NCBI RefSeq assembly: GCF_027409185.1
Contig: NC_084474.1
Span: 6,503,382-6,567,381, forward strand
Reading direction: 5' to 3'
Length of the DNA: 64,000 nucleotides
Origin: Cynocephalus volans
Lineage: Eukaryota > Chordata > Mammalia > Dermoptera > Cynocephalidae
The position numbers and the translations under genes were made by a program. The first letter of the stretch is position 1. Every line of letters begins with the position of its first letter. A model generated the notes under the pieces. The model had not been told where the DNA came from, made no database searches, and was given only the letters and a program-made list of their open reading frames with translations. This document shows, in pieces, positions 1 to 12,464 of the stretch.

Positions 1-1826
1 TACTAATTTGTTCTTTATAATCAGAGAAGTGTATACAGAAAGCCTAATGTACTATCTTTCAAGTGAAGGTATTGAAACCCAATCATTTATAGATGAGAAA
101 AGAGGGCCTCAGGAAATCAAAGCACCTTCACAAAGGCCTCCAAAATTTAGTTGGCAGTCATGAAATCTACATGGCAGGAGAAAAGCCTGTATTCTGACTC
201 TATGTCTAGGTCCTGGTCTCTCTATTGCTTCCTGCTTAGTAGAATATCGCAGCACTGAGCTAACGCTTGTCATTTCAGAAGAATTCAGCACCTGCGTAGT
301 CTGTTTGTGATCATGTGAAAGGCAAAAGACAGGATTAAAAGTAAAGTTTGGATTTGTCATAATTCTATTCTCACTTAAGTAAATATCTCTTTTCCAGAGT
401 CATGTAACCTTCAGATATTTGCATGTGGTTTAGGTACAGTTTAATCTTCCAAGTATATTTGTGTTCCAATAACTTTTAATATTTTCAAAAATTCCTAAAT
501 GCCACAAGATTTCTCAAATATCAAAAATGATGTCATTTAAGAGTCCATTTGGATTTTTTCATATTGCAATAAGTGTGATCTAATTCTATATCTTCATTAA
601 AAATCACTGAAGCATTCATTCATCATCTCAAACATCTTTGTTTTAATACACAAATGTCATATTTAAAATCTAATAGTGATTTATTTCAACAACATATATG
701 TGACATATAGACATAAATGAGAGAAATTTTTTCTCTCTGCTTCATATTTCCACTTTGTGTTTTGAATTAATCACATTATTGTAAAATATCTCATGATGTG
801 TTTTGACATTGTGAATACACATTTCCAAATATGTTATCAAAAATTTTAAAATAACATCAATAACTTTGTAAATGTAATTCTGATAAGGCTTTCTCACACA
901 TCCTTCCTAAGAAACACCTGGTAGAATGTAATTTATTCCTACAGTGTCTCACAAATAGTTTTTTTTTTCTTTTTTCAATAGTAGTAAAGTTTAGTACAGA
1001 TATCAACAAAAACTTTTTGTGAATGTTATAATAATTAAAGTGATTGGCACTATCTTACATTTCTTAAATTTCATATAGACAAGAAGAAAATTTAACTCTC
1101 TTCATTAAGGTACAAATATAGAACAATTGAGGCAATTGCCAATTTCTAGAAAATTTAAAATTTATATTGATATGGTTATCAATGAAAGGTATGGCCTGTT
1201 GGTCTTAATTCCATGGAGATATTAAATGCAAATAATTTAATATTTTTAAGGATTATTTATATTAGTGAGGATATTGCTTGCTGATGTGCTGTAGACAACA
1301 GACGTTTTTGGCCTCTGTTCATTACATTATGTGATTGATAGGTCATAAAATTTTCCATGGGAATGTAAATTAAAAAATTAAAACATTCAAAAAATATTCA
1401 AAATGAAAGCAAGTTTAAAAGGGTAAAATGTCTGAGAAAAGACAAAATGAGCAGTTCCATATTACTTTCAGGTGCTTTACTGCTTGCCAGTAGGGGTCTG
1501 ATTTTATAAAATTTACATGTTTAGACTGGAGGGTACAAGCGCAGTTTCCATGACCTTCTCTAGTTGCCATGATCTTCTCTAGTTGCCATAGACAGTTACC
1601 TTTTCTGAATTACAGTATTTCTTCATTTCCATTCATCTCACTGTGTAAAATGCAAAAACTAAAATGATAGCCATTTCCAAATCTCTGTGTACTTATAATG
1701 CCGTTCTTAAACGCCTCACTCAGTAGGCTAAAATGTTTCTCTTAGATTACAATGTTTCCAATAAACTTGCAGTACATTTCCTGTCTGTGCATATCTTTAC
1801 TCTGTATTCCTAATTGGCTTTTTTGG
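1..1826. other. anonymous AT-rich intergenic DNA
   Basis: I see no gene, RNA or recognisable repeat here. The reading frames are short and lack any family signature. The one local structure is a 20-bp direct repeat at 1549-1588, where a ccatga(c/t)cttctctagttg unit occurs twice in tandem. Confidence 0.6.
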
Positions 1827-1840
1827 TAAAAAAAAAAAAA

Positions 1841-1872
<32 letters not shown>

Positions 1873-1882
1873 AAAAAGAAAA
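1827..1882. repeat. (A)n-(GAAA)n microsatellite
   Basis: A run of about 15 A is followed by about eight GAAA units and an A-rich end. This is typical of a decayed retroelement poly(A) tail turned microsatellite, but no element body is recognisable upstream. Confidence 0.9.
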
Positions 1883-3649
1883 AATTAGCCTCGTGCTATT
1901 TTTATCTCTTTTTCTATAAATTACATTACAGAAGATTTTCATAACCCTTTAAATTTAGTTGTAAAGGCTCAATCTCAGCTATTTAGATGGATGGGGGGCA
2001 TGAAAAAGGAAGACAGTCCACGTGGAGGTGAAAGCCTCGGTGCAGGCGTTGTATTATAAGCATCCTTTATATTGAATTAGCACCTGCTAGAATGACTGGC
2101 ATATGAAGATGCTCATGATTATGTGTTTAATAAACAAATAATCAGGGAAATAGAGATTAAATTTCCAGTATGGCAGCTTCCAAAGTCGTATCTCAAAGAT
2201 AAGCAAGAAATCAGTCTTTGAAAATGACGGACTGTTAAAGAAGAACAGGATAAAGATAAAAAACACACATCCTGGTAGAACACCAAAATGTAACGATAGA
2301 GAAAGAGAAAGAAAGAAAAACAAAGAAAGAAAGATCCTATAAGAAGAAGCTAAAATCGAACAACTTACAAAGCTTATGAAACTTAAGGAAAGTCGAGAGA
2401 ACATAAGTCAGAACAGAACCCGAGTGGGTGGGGGTGGGGAGGGAGAGAGACGGGGAACTTTAAGGTGCTAGCAGTTACTGGATTATTATCTTATTGAGGC
2501 AGGTCCCATGTACTTGTAAGCCTGGCCCTCTTCTAGCTTCTACACGTATCTATTTACACATTGTGAGGGAACAAAAGGGGTGTTTTTTGCAGTGGGACTA
2601 AGATCTGTCTTCTGAGACTTCCTTCCTTTTCTTATCAGTGGTTAAGGAACCCCAGACATTCACTGCTCTCCAAATGCTAATGGGCAGAACCACACACTCC
2701 CATCTGCCTTGGATTCTCTAGGACTAATACCATGGTGCCCCTCTCCCCGGTTTGTGTTTCTGCAAGAGACCACCCATTTCCGTTGACTTGTCAATTTCCA
2801 CACCGATTTGCACGAGGCTCTGCAGCAAGTCCTGACAGTTTCTTTCTCCCAACCTTGACAAGTTCTGAAACCTTTCCACTCTGTAAGTCGTGGTCCACTT
2901 TCAGCAAAATTTTCAATAACTCCCGATTCCCTCTGAATGTGTATTTCATCTGCCGTCTCTAAAAGAAACCTGACTGTCCCTGGAGGTTGCCGATCTCCCC
3001 AGTGAATGCTGTTTTCCCACCATCCGTTGTTCACCTTTGCCACTCATTCTTTCTTTTCCTCTATTTTCCTTAGCTTTTCCTGAAATATTTCAACATTTAA
3101 CCTCATGCCATCCTATTTTATCACCCACTGTACCATATCACTGCTGTCATTTACCAACTTGTGGTCTCTCACCCTTTTTAAAATAAGCATACTTATTTTA
3201 GTATTTTTAAAAATACTTTGGCTTTTGTTTTACTTACACTGTCTCCATGTAGTGATCATTTTAACATACTAGTTCTTTGAATTTCTCTCCTCTAATTACC
3301 ATGCATGACACCATGTCTCAGCCACTGACTCCCTGCTCATTCTTAGGAATTGTCATTACCTACGTAAATTTCTTGCACTCAACTCTCGGAAGAATATCTA
3401 AAATTGCAGGAAGACTCTTTCTCATATAACTCTCATACAAATTGACACCCTTGGACTTCCAGTTCGACGATATCACCATCTATTCACTGTCACTTGATAA
3501 CTTCTCTCCTCTTCTTATCCAGATTAAACACTCAATTATTATAATAATTCTCTTATTTATACTCTTATGTCCCTCGAAATTCTCTCCATCCCTTTTACTC
3601 CCACAGAACAAGCACAGCACTCGATGAGTCTAACTCTGAATACTACGTA
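1883..3649. other. anonymous intergenic DNA
   Basis: There is no supported gene. A purine-rich patch lies at 2290-2345 and a pyrimidine-rich stretch at 2980-3600. A 127-codon minus-strand frame at 2660-3043 and an overlapping plus-strand frame look like chance openings in a slightly GC-richer stretch; neither resembles a known family. Some of 3060-3650 could be an old unassigned repeat. Confidence 0.5.
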
Positions 3650-3730
3650 TGAGGGTACTTCAAAAAGTTCATGGAAAAATTCGTATTATCTTTTAGCTCT
3701 ATTTTTCCATGAACTTTTTGAAGAAACCTT
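3650..3730. mobile_element. palindromic MITE (mariner-like)
   Basis: The arms at 3658-3680 and 3701-3723 (cttcaaaaagttcatgg and its reverse complement) are a 23-bp perfect inverted repeat around a 20-bp loop. The compact hairpin form, and arms recalled from mammalian mariner-derived MITEs, suggest a Tc1/mariner miniature element. The family assignment is from memory; the palindrome is seen directly. Confidence 0.6.
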
Positions 3731-3985
3731 TTATCTCCACCCAAGCAGATGCACATGGCTGGAAACCGGCCAGTCTCCACACATGTGGAATGGTCTCACA
3801 CTAACTTTAGAAAAATATATTTTGAGTGGGCTTATCCTGCCTGGCTATCATACTCTATTTCCTTATCCATTCAACTTTTCCCTTTCTTAGATAACTATTT
3901 TATCATGGTTTCTGTTCTAAGATATTTCAGACCACTGTCATTCTCAGTTGACAATCTTGGATTCAAAGTAACTGTCATTCATTGA

Positions 3986-4205
3986 TGGAGAGAATATAAA
4001 ATGGCACAGCCATTTTGAAAGACAGTTTGGCAGTTTCTTACAAAGCTAAAAAAATATACCATGTAATCCAGCAGTCAAATGAGTTGAAAACTTATATCCA
4101 CACAAAGACCTACACGTGAATGTCTATAACAGCTTCATTCATAATTGCTTATTACTGGAAGCAACCAAGATGTCCCTCAATAGGTAGATGGGTAAACAAA
4201 CTGTG

Positions 4206-4250
<45 letters not shown>

Positions 4251-4676
4251 TGCATATATATATAAAACTGAAATATATACACACACATAAATAATATAAT
4301 AATGCATTATATATGTATAATATAAAATACATAATGCATTATTATTAAGTGATTAAAAGAAGATCAATCAAGCCATGAAAAGACATCGAGGAACATTAAA
4401 TACACATTTGTAGTATAAAGAAGACATTCTCAAAAGGACGCATATTGTATAATTTTAACTACATGGCATTCTATAAAAGACAAAACTATAAGGCAGCAAA
4501 AAGATCAGTGGCTCCCAGGGATTTGGGGGAAGGGAGTAAGGGGTGAATAGGTGAAGAGCAGGGACTTTCAAAGCTGCAAAATTATTCTGCATGCTATCGT
4601 AATAGTGTATGCATTTTGCACTTGTCAAAACACATATCATTTTACAAAGAGTAAATATTAATGTATGCAAGTAAAA
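3986..4676 (+). mobile_element. old L1 3' end (L1M-type)
   Basis: The text matches the end of L1 ORF2 and the 3' UTR: a 'gcaaccaagatgtccctcaa' block, then a degenerate block ending in a 'tgtatgcattttgcac'-like 3' UTR. It is strongly diverged and interrupted by a (TA)n-(GA)n microsatellite. No coding capacity remains. Confidence 0.65.
4204..4250. repeat. (TA)n followed by (GA)n microsatellite
   Basis: About 14 TA units are followed by about 9 GA units inside the old L1 3' end. Confidence 0.9.
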
Positions 4677-5333
4677 ACAAGTTAGGCATTGAGACTCCCA
4701 AGAAAGAATAACTATTATGACAAGATAATCTAATTATGTTACAAAAGAAGAAAACCATCTCACTTAAGGAGGTTAGGAGAAAGATGTAAATCACAGTAAC
4801 TATAAAGAAATGGTGTCTGTAAGACTAAACTAAAAACAAATGGCACTTCAGTGCTATACTCCAGTTATTATAGTTGTTTTCCTTATAAGTACTGGTTAAT
4901 AATTTTGATACTACTGTGCATGTACACTGGAATTAAACAATTATGTAAATTGATGGTGTATAGTGAGAGTCAGGTTTCTCACTGACTGAGTGGAAGTTTA
5001 TAGATCAGGGAACATAAAACTAGACTGAATCACGTGATAATAAAATGGATTTAGACTTCATTAAGAATTAATGATTAGTTTATTATAGATAAATGAATAC
5101 ATATAGAAATATTTATTATATAACATGTAGAAGTGCATATGTAAATATATATACATATACTTCTATTTCTTTACTGTCGGTTGAGAAGGCCAAAAAACCA
5201 AATAGCACTTCAGTTGCAAGAAGCACACCTAGCACCCAGGTCTTTGTTTGTAATACAATTCTGAAAAAAATAAATAAATAAAAGGAACCAGGGATTCTTG
5301 AAGAAAGGTTGACTCTAAGAATACAACAGAAAA
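4677..5333. other. anonymous AT-rich intergenic DNA
   Basis: No gene or recognisable repeat is visible. Reading frames are short and of low complexity. Confidence 0.5.
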
Positions 5334-5345
5334 TATACAAGAGGA

Positions 5346-5821
5346 TGCTCCAGTATTGAGTGTGTACACATTTTTGATTGTTATATCATGGAATATTACT
5401 CTGCCATAAAAAAGAATGATATTCTCCCATTGGTAACAACATGGATGAGCTTGGAGAAACTTATGTTGAGTGAAATACACAAAGCACAGAGGGATAAATA
5501 CCGCATGTGCTCACTCATAAGTGGGAGCTAAGAGAAAAAGAAGGAAGGAAAGAAAGACCACAGTGGTGTGTTGGACTTGCAGAAGGAGAGAGCACACGTA
5601 AGAATACAGAGTGGACTGGGGGAAAGTGGGATGGGGAGGGAGGTCAGGGATAATCGGGTGGGGGATATGGGGTTTAATCACAATTTGTGGTAATGAGAAC
5701 ACTGCCTGTATGGATCTAGCCATCACATCTTAAGCATGAGTGGTGAAGGTCACCTTTTATCTCATGAATATTTATAACTAATAATAAATAAATAAATAAA
5801 TAAAACTAGTATTAAAAAAAG
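5346..5821 (+). mobile_element. 5'-truncated L1 3' end with target-site duplication
   Basis: From about 5383 the text reads as the last ORF2 codons (gaatattactctgcc ... aacaacatggatgagc ... gtgctcactcataagtgggagctaag), then a G-rich 3' UTR and an (AAAT)n tail. A 12-bp direct repeat, tatacaagagga, flanks it at 5334-5345 and 5822-5833, which marks it as an L1-mediated insertion. Its 3' UTR differs from that of the other L1 copies in the window, so it is a separate subfamily. Confidence 0.8.
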
Positions 5822-6343
5822 TATACAAGAGGAACCTGGAACCTCTTGTGCAGAAAGTAAGGAAGTGACCCTCCAAAAAAAGAACACGCTGATAAGGGTA
5901 TGTCAAAAAGACACAGGAGTCACATGAAAGAACTTCTAATAAGCAAAGCTAGAACAATTTGAACAAGAAAATAAAATAGTATTAGATTATAACACAAAGT
6001 ATAAAATAAATATCCAGGAGTTCATACTTATATATAAATGACTGAAAAATTAATTTAGAAGAGACAAATCTGCCATGCAGAAGATTCTAAAATAAATTAT
6101 TTAGATATTTGCCCTAAAAGAAGAGAGAATAAACGTACACTTCTTATGTGTGGTCTGCATGTAGTGACTTCCTTACAAAGATTACAGTACAAAAAGAAGG
6201 AAAAAAGAGTAACTTCATAATGAAGAAACCTTATGAACACTAGGTCAATATCAAGTCATAAATCATGTTGATGATATGGACTCATGACATGAAAATGACA
6301 ATTTAACACTAGATCTTCCTCTTCAAAAACCATAATTCGTGTC
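5822..6343. other. anonymous AT-rich intergenic DNA
   Basis: Apart from the 3' duplication copy of the preceding L1 (5822-5833), nothing recognisable is present. Confidence 0.5.
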
Positions 6344-6472
6344 TAATATGATGGTCAATTTTATGTGTCAACTCAACTGAGCCATGGGTGCCCAAATATT
6401 TATTTAAATATTATTCTGGGTGTGTCTATGAGGGTGTTTCTGGAAGAATTTAACATTTAAATCCCTAGGGGT
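6344..6472 (+). mobile_element. MLT2-like (ERVL) LTR fragment
   Basis: The sequence tgatggtcaattttatgtg, followed by 'tcaactcaactgagcc' and 'gtgtgtctatgagggtgtttctgg', resembles the start of MLT2-class LTRs as I recall them. Only about 130 bp are recognisable. The family name is from memory. Confidence 0.5.
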
Positions 6473-7256
6473 ACAATGTGATGTTATGATGCACGTATAC
6501 ATTGTGAAGTGGTTAATTCCAGCAAACTGTTTTAATAAGCTCACCACTAACCTCCACAGTGATACATCTGATAGACAATACTCAGTTTTCACCTTAATTG
6601 TCCTAATACTTTTTGACTCATTTTCTCACTCCCACTACTTTCATACAATTTCACTTAAATCCTACGACATTACATTAATCTTACTTATCTTTCTATCTTG
6701 ATTCCTTTTCAGTTCCTACTACTGTTTCTTCTCCTTTTCCCCCTAATCCTGTAAAGCCCAAGATAGCATCCCTAGTTGTTTTTTTGTTATCTCTGTACCT
6801 TCTCTCCACTGGTGATATAAAACCCCTTGTTGCTTGAAATATCATCTATATTTTCTCACTTATAACTTCTTAATTTCAGTCCAGACCTGTCATCTGAAAA
6901 CCAGGCACCTACTCAGATTTTCACGTGGATGTCTAATACTTTGCTATTCAGAATTTGGTGCAAGCTTGAGCAGTGTCAACATTGCTTGAGTGTAAACTAG
7001 CAATGCATTTCCTCAAGCCCCACCCCAGAACTATGAAATTAACATCAACATTTTAAGAATATTCTGGATGACTGCATGAATATAAAATTTGAGAAGTATT
7101 TCTTTAATAGATATCTCAAATATAATAAATCAAAACTTAAGTGCTGATATTTTACCCATGATGGCTGAAACCTTCCCATTTAAGATGAAGAATATTCATT
7201 GATTACAATTGCTGAGGACAAATAAGTTAAAATAATTCAACCCTTCTTTTATTCAT
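6473..7256. other. anonymous intergenic DNA
   Basis: A pyrimidine-rich stretch (6550-6760) is followed by AT-rich sequence. I see no supported gene or repeat family. Confidence 0.5.
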
Positions 7257-7467
7257 TGTTGTTTTTTAAATTTTAATTTATGAATATACAATGTAGTTGA
7301 TTTTTGTATCCCTTTGTGGATTTCTCTTTCCTCCCTTCCTCTCTCCCCTTGCCGTCCATCAACATCATATCTGTTCACTTGTCTTAAGAAGTTCAAGGAA
7401 TTGCTGTGATTATTGTGTCTTCTCCCTCCCCTCCTCTCCATTTGTTTGCTTGTTTATTTATTTATTT

Positions 7468-10400
7468 TTAGCTCTCACAAATAAGTGAGAACATGTGGTA
7501 TTTCTCTTTCTGTGCCTGACTTGTTTCACTTAACATAATTTTCTCTATGTCTATCCATGTTGCTGTGAATGGTAGTATTTCATTCTTTTTTATAGCAGAG
7601 TAGTATTCCATTGTGTAGATATACCACAGTTTCCATATACACTCATCTGATGTTGGACATTTGGGCTGGTTCCAGCTCTTGGCTACTGTAAATAGTGCTG
7701 CAATAAACATGGGAGTACACGTTTCCCTTCAACATGATGATTTCTGTTCTTCCGGGTATATACCCAGCAGTGGAGTAGTTGGGACATATGGTAGATCTGC
7801 CTGTAATTGTTTGAGGAACCTCCATACCATTTTCCGTGAAGACTGCACCAACAGTCTATGAGAGTTATTATATCTCACACACTGTTGATTGGACTTGGTA
7901 GTCTAACCAATAGTGTATGAGGCTTCCTTTTTCCCTGCATCCTCGTCAGCATTTATCATTCTCAGTCATTTGGATATTGGCCATCCTAACTGGAGTGAGA
8001 TGGTATCTCAAAGTAGTTTAGACTTACATTTCCCGAATGCTAAGTTGAACATTTTTTCGTGTGCTCGTTGGCCATTTGTACATCGTCCTTTGAGAAATAC
8101 CTATTCAGCTCCTTTCCTATTTTTTAATTGGGTTACTTGTTTTATTTGCTGCAAAGTTGTTTGAGTTCCTTGTATATTCCAGATATTAATTCTTTTCAGA
8201 TGTGTATTTTGCAAATATTTTTTCCCACTCTGTTTGTTGTCTTTTCACTCTGTTAATTGTTTCTTTTGCTGTGCAGAACCTTTTTAGTTTGATATAATCT
8301 CATTTGTTTATTTTTTCTTTGGTTGCCTATGCTTTTGGGGTCATATTCATGAAGGCTGTAACCAATCCTTCTTCCTAGAGCATTTCCCCTATGTTTTCTT
8401 TAAGTAGTTTTATTGTTTCAGGGTGTATATTTAATTCTTTAATCCATTTTGAGTAGATTTTGATATATGGTGTGATGCACAGGTCTAATTTCATTCTCCT
8501 GCATATAAATATTCAGTTTTCCCAGCACAGCACCATTTGCTGAAGAGGCAGTCTTTTCCCCAGTGTTAGACTTAGTGCTTTTGTCAAAGATCAGATGGCT
8601 GTCTGTGTATGGGCTGATATCTGCATTATCTATTCTATTCCATTGTTCTGTGTGTATGTTTTTAATGCCAGTATCATGCAGTTTTGGTTATAATAGCTTT
8701 GTAGTATAGTTTGAAGTCAGGTAGTGTTATGCCTCCTGCTTTATTTATTTATTTATTTATTGCTCAGGATTGCTTTGGCTATTCATGGTCTTTTTTTATT
8801 CCATACAAATGTTAGGATAGTTTTTTTTTTTTTTTTCCATCTGTGAGAAAAACATCACTGGAATTACAATGGGATTGCATTGAATTTGTCTATCACTTTG
8901 GGTAGTATGGACATTTTCACAATGTTGATTCTTCCAACCCAAGAGCATAGGATATCTTTCCATTTTCTTGTGTCGTCTTTAATTTCTCTCACCAGAGCTT
9001 TGTAGTTCTCATCATAGAGATTTTTTACATCCTTGGTTAATTTTATTCCTAAGTATTTTATTTTTTTGGTGGCTATTGTAAATGGGCTAGCTTTCTTGAT
9101 TTCTTTTTCTGCATGTTCACTGTTGGAGTATAGAAATGCTACTCATCTTTGTGTGTTGATTTTGTATCCTGCAACTTTACTGAAATCATTTATCAACTTT
9201 AAGAGTTTTTTTGTAGAGGCTTTAGGCTGTTTGATATATAGGATCATATCATCAGCTAACAGGGACAGTTTGACTTCATCTTTTCCAGTGTGCATGCCCT
9301 TTATTTCCTTCTCTTCTCTGATTGCTTTGGCTAGTACTTCCAACACTATGTTGAATAGGAGTGGTGAGAATGGGTATCCTTGTCCGGTTTCTGTTCCTGA
9401 AAGCTTTTCCCTTTTCAGGATGATATTGGCACTGGGCTGGTCATATATGGCTTTAATTGTGTTGAGATATTTTCCATCTGTACCTAACTTGTAGAGAGTC
9501 TTTATCATGAACGAATGTTAAATTTTGTCAAATGCTCTTTAAGCATCTATAGAGATGATCATATGGTTTTTGTCTTTTTTTATTGGTGGGGTGTATCACA
9601 TTTACTGATTTGCATATGTCGAACCATCCTTGCATCCCTGGGATGAATCCCACTTGATTATGGTGTATAATTTTGCATATGTGTTGCTGTATTCTGTTAG
9701 CTAGTATTTTATTGAGGATTTTTGCATCTATATTCATGAAGGATATTGGCCTGCAGTTTTCTTTTTTTGTTCCATTTTTGTCTGATTTTGGTATCAGGGT
9801 GATGTTTGCCCCATAGAATGAGTTTGGGAGAATGACCTCTGTTTCAATATTTTAGAATAGTTTGTAAAGAATTGTTATCAATTCCTCTTTGAAAGATTGG
9901 TAGAATTCTGCAGTGAACCCATCCAGTCCTGGGCTTTTCTTTGTTGGGAGAGTTCTGATTAACAGCTTCATCTCTTTTATTGTTATTGGTCTGTTCAGAT
10001 TTTCTATCTTTTTCTTGGCTTAGTTTTGGTTGTTTGTGTTTTTCCAGAAATTTATCCATTTCCTCCAGATTTTCAAATTTGTTGGCAAATAGTTGTTTAT
10101 AGTAGTCTCTAATGATTCCTTATATTTCTGAGGTATCAGTTGGAATATCACATTTTCATTTCTCATTTTCGTTATTCAGGCCTTCTCTCTTTTTTTAGTT
10201 AGCCCTGCTAATGATTTGTCAATTTTATTTACCTTTTCAAAAAAGCAACTTTTTGTTTCATTGATCTTTTGTTTCATTTTTCTGGTTTCTATTCATTTAG
10301 TTCTGCTCTGATCTTCATTATTTCTTTCCATCTGCTAACTTTGGGTTTGTATTATTGTTTTTCTAGCTCTTTAAGGTGAAGTGTTAGGTTGTTTAATTGC

Positions 10401-11340
10401 CATCTTTCCATTCTTGTGAAGTCAGCATTGAATGCAATACATTTCCCCCTTAGTACTGCTTTTGCAGTATCCCACAGCTTTTGCTATGATGTGTCATTAT
10501 TTTGATTTATTTCAATAAGTTTTTTGATTTTCTGTTTAATTTCTTCTTGGACCCATACACCATTAAGTAGAATGTTGTTTAATTTCCATGTGTTTGTATA
10601 CTTTCCAGAGTTTCATTTGTTATTGATTTCTAATTTTAATCCATTGTGATCTGAAAAAATACATGGAATAATTCCATTTTTTTTGAATTTTTTGTGACTT
10701 GATTTGTGACCTAACATGTAGTCTATCCTGGAGTATGTTCCATGTGCTGAAGAGAAGAATGAATATTCCGAGGTTGTTGAATGGAATGTTCTTTGATATC
10801 TGCCAAGTCCAATTGGTTTGAAATGTTGTTTAGATCTTGTGTTTCTCTGTTGATTTTTTGCCTAGATGATCTGTCCAATGTTGAGAGTGGGATGTTCTGG
10901 TCCCTGCTATTATAGTATTAGTGTCTATTTCATTCTTTAGGTCTAATAGTGTTCGCTCTATAAATCTGGCTGCTCTGATATTGGGTGCATATATATTTAT
11001 GACTGTTATGTCTTCTAGGTGGATAGATCTTTTTATCATTATATAGTGGGCTTCTTTATCTCTTTTTATGGTTTTTGGTTTAAAGTCTATTTCATCTGAT
11101 ATAAGAATAGCTACTCCAGCTCATTTTTCATTTCTATTTTCATGGCATATCTTTTTCCATCCTTTCACTCTTAGTCTATGTGAGTCTTTACAGGTGAGAT
11201 GAGTCTCTCAAAGGCAGCATATTGTTGGATCCATCTTTTTAATCCAGTCAGTCAGCCTGAGTCTTTTGACTGGAGAATTTAATCCTTTTACATTAAGACT
11301 TATTATTGATAGGTGTTGATTTACTCCTAGTATTTTATTG
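7468..11340 (-). pseudogene. L1 ORF2 relic (endonuclease-reverse transcriptase)
   Basis: ORF2 encodes the L1 endonuclease and reverse transcriptase that copy RNA into the genome by target-primed reverse transcription. Here it survives only as fragments in several frames. The endonuclease region is legible at 10830-11330, with NIYAPN at about 10980-11000. The RT region is at 9143-9737, with a [18 protein letters not shown] block and an ADD catalytic box (LLADDMI, about 9243-9260). The C-terminal piece is at 7468-7710. The intact protein is about 1,275 residues, and the span of about 1,290 codons fits. It is inactive because of many stops. Confidence 0.9.
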
Positions 11341-11499
11341 ATTTTTGTCTGGATATCTTAATTGCCATTTGTTCCTTTCTTTCTGATTTACTGTTTGTCT
11401 TCTGTGTTTGTTGGTTTCTTGGGGTGGTAAATAATTGTTTGTTTCTCTTTATTGTTAGCATTTTTATTTTACTGGTGGGTTTTTTTCTTTCTTGAGTAT

Positions 11500-12464
11500 T
11501 CATGGCAGTGGTGGTTGTTTTTCAGATACCAAACCCAATACTCCCTTGAGAATTTCTTGTAAGCCTGGCCATATGGTAGTGGACTCCTGCAGTTTCTGTT
11601 TGTCTGAGAAATATACTATTTGTCATTCATTTCAGAATGATAGCCTTGCTGGCTAAAGCATTCTTGGCTGGCAATTTTTGTCTTTTAGTATTTTGAATAT
11701 ATCATCCCATTCTTTCCTGGCTTTTAGGGTTTCCAATGAGAAGTCTGATGTTAATATGATTGGGACTCCATGATAGGTGACTTGATGCTTCTCTCTTGCA
11801 TCTTTTAAGATTCTCTCTTTGTCTTTGAGTTTTGCCAATTTGACTATAACATGTGTTGGAGAGGACCTTTTGGGGATGAATATGTTTGGGGATCTTTGAG
11901 CCTCCTGAATCCAAAAATCTGTGTCTTTCCTTATACCTTGGAAGTTTTCTGCCATTATTTCATTGCGTATGTTTTCAATGCCATTTCCTTTTTCCTATCT
12001 TTCTGGAATGCTCATGAATTGGATATTTGAGCACGTAAGGTTATCTGTTATCTCTCTTAGATTTTGTTCATTTTTTAAAATTCTTTCTTCTTTTCTTCTT
12101 TTTTGTCTGTCTGTGATATTTCAAACAGCCCACGTTCAAGGTCAGAAATTCTCTCTTCTGCTTGTTCTAGCCTGCTGGTTAAACTCTCTGTTTTGTTTTT
12201 TATTTCATTGATTGAATCCTTTAGCTCCACAAGCTCTGCTACATTCTTTTTCAGGGCATTGATTTCTTTGTACATTTCTTCTTTCAGGTCCTGTATACTT
12301 TTTCTCATTTCATTGTGTTGTCTGAGTTTTCTTGTAACTCATTTAGTGTACTTAGAAATGTTGCTCGCAATTCCTAGAGGTTGAGAGTTATTATTTTCCT
12401 TTGTTGGTGTCATACTTTCTTGATTTTTCATCTTCCTGGTATCTTTCCTTTGGTGTTTAGCCAT
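11500..12464 (-). pseudogene. L1 ORF1 relic (RNA-binding chaperone)
   Basis: ORF1p is the trimeric RNA-binding partner of ORF2p. The relic opens with ATG at 12462-12464 (MAKHQRKDTRKMKNQ). A coiled-coil heptad segment follows at 12075-12308 (LTSRLEQAEERISDLE), then the RNA-recognition and C-terminal region at 11653-11955, with LKARKEWDDIFKILKDKN. Past 11653 the typical C-terminal sequence continues but is broken by in-frame stops. The total of about 320 codons matches the family. Confidence 0.88.

Noticed and set aside
2660-3043. 127-codon minus-strand frame as a gene
   Set aside because: It has no recognisable family, an overlapping plus-strand frame of similar quality, and no promoter or splice context.
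9033-9494. 153-codon plus-strand frame
   Set aside because: It is antisense to the reverse transcriptase region of the minus-strand L1.
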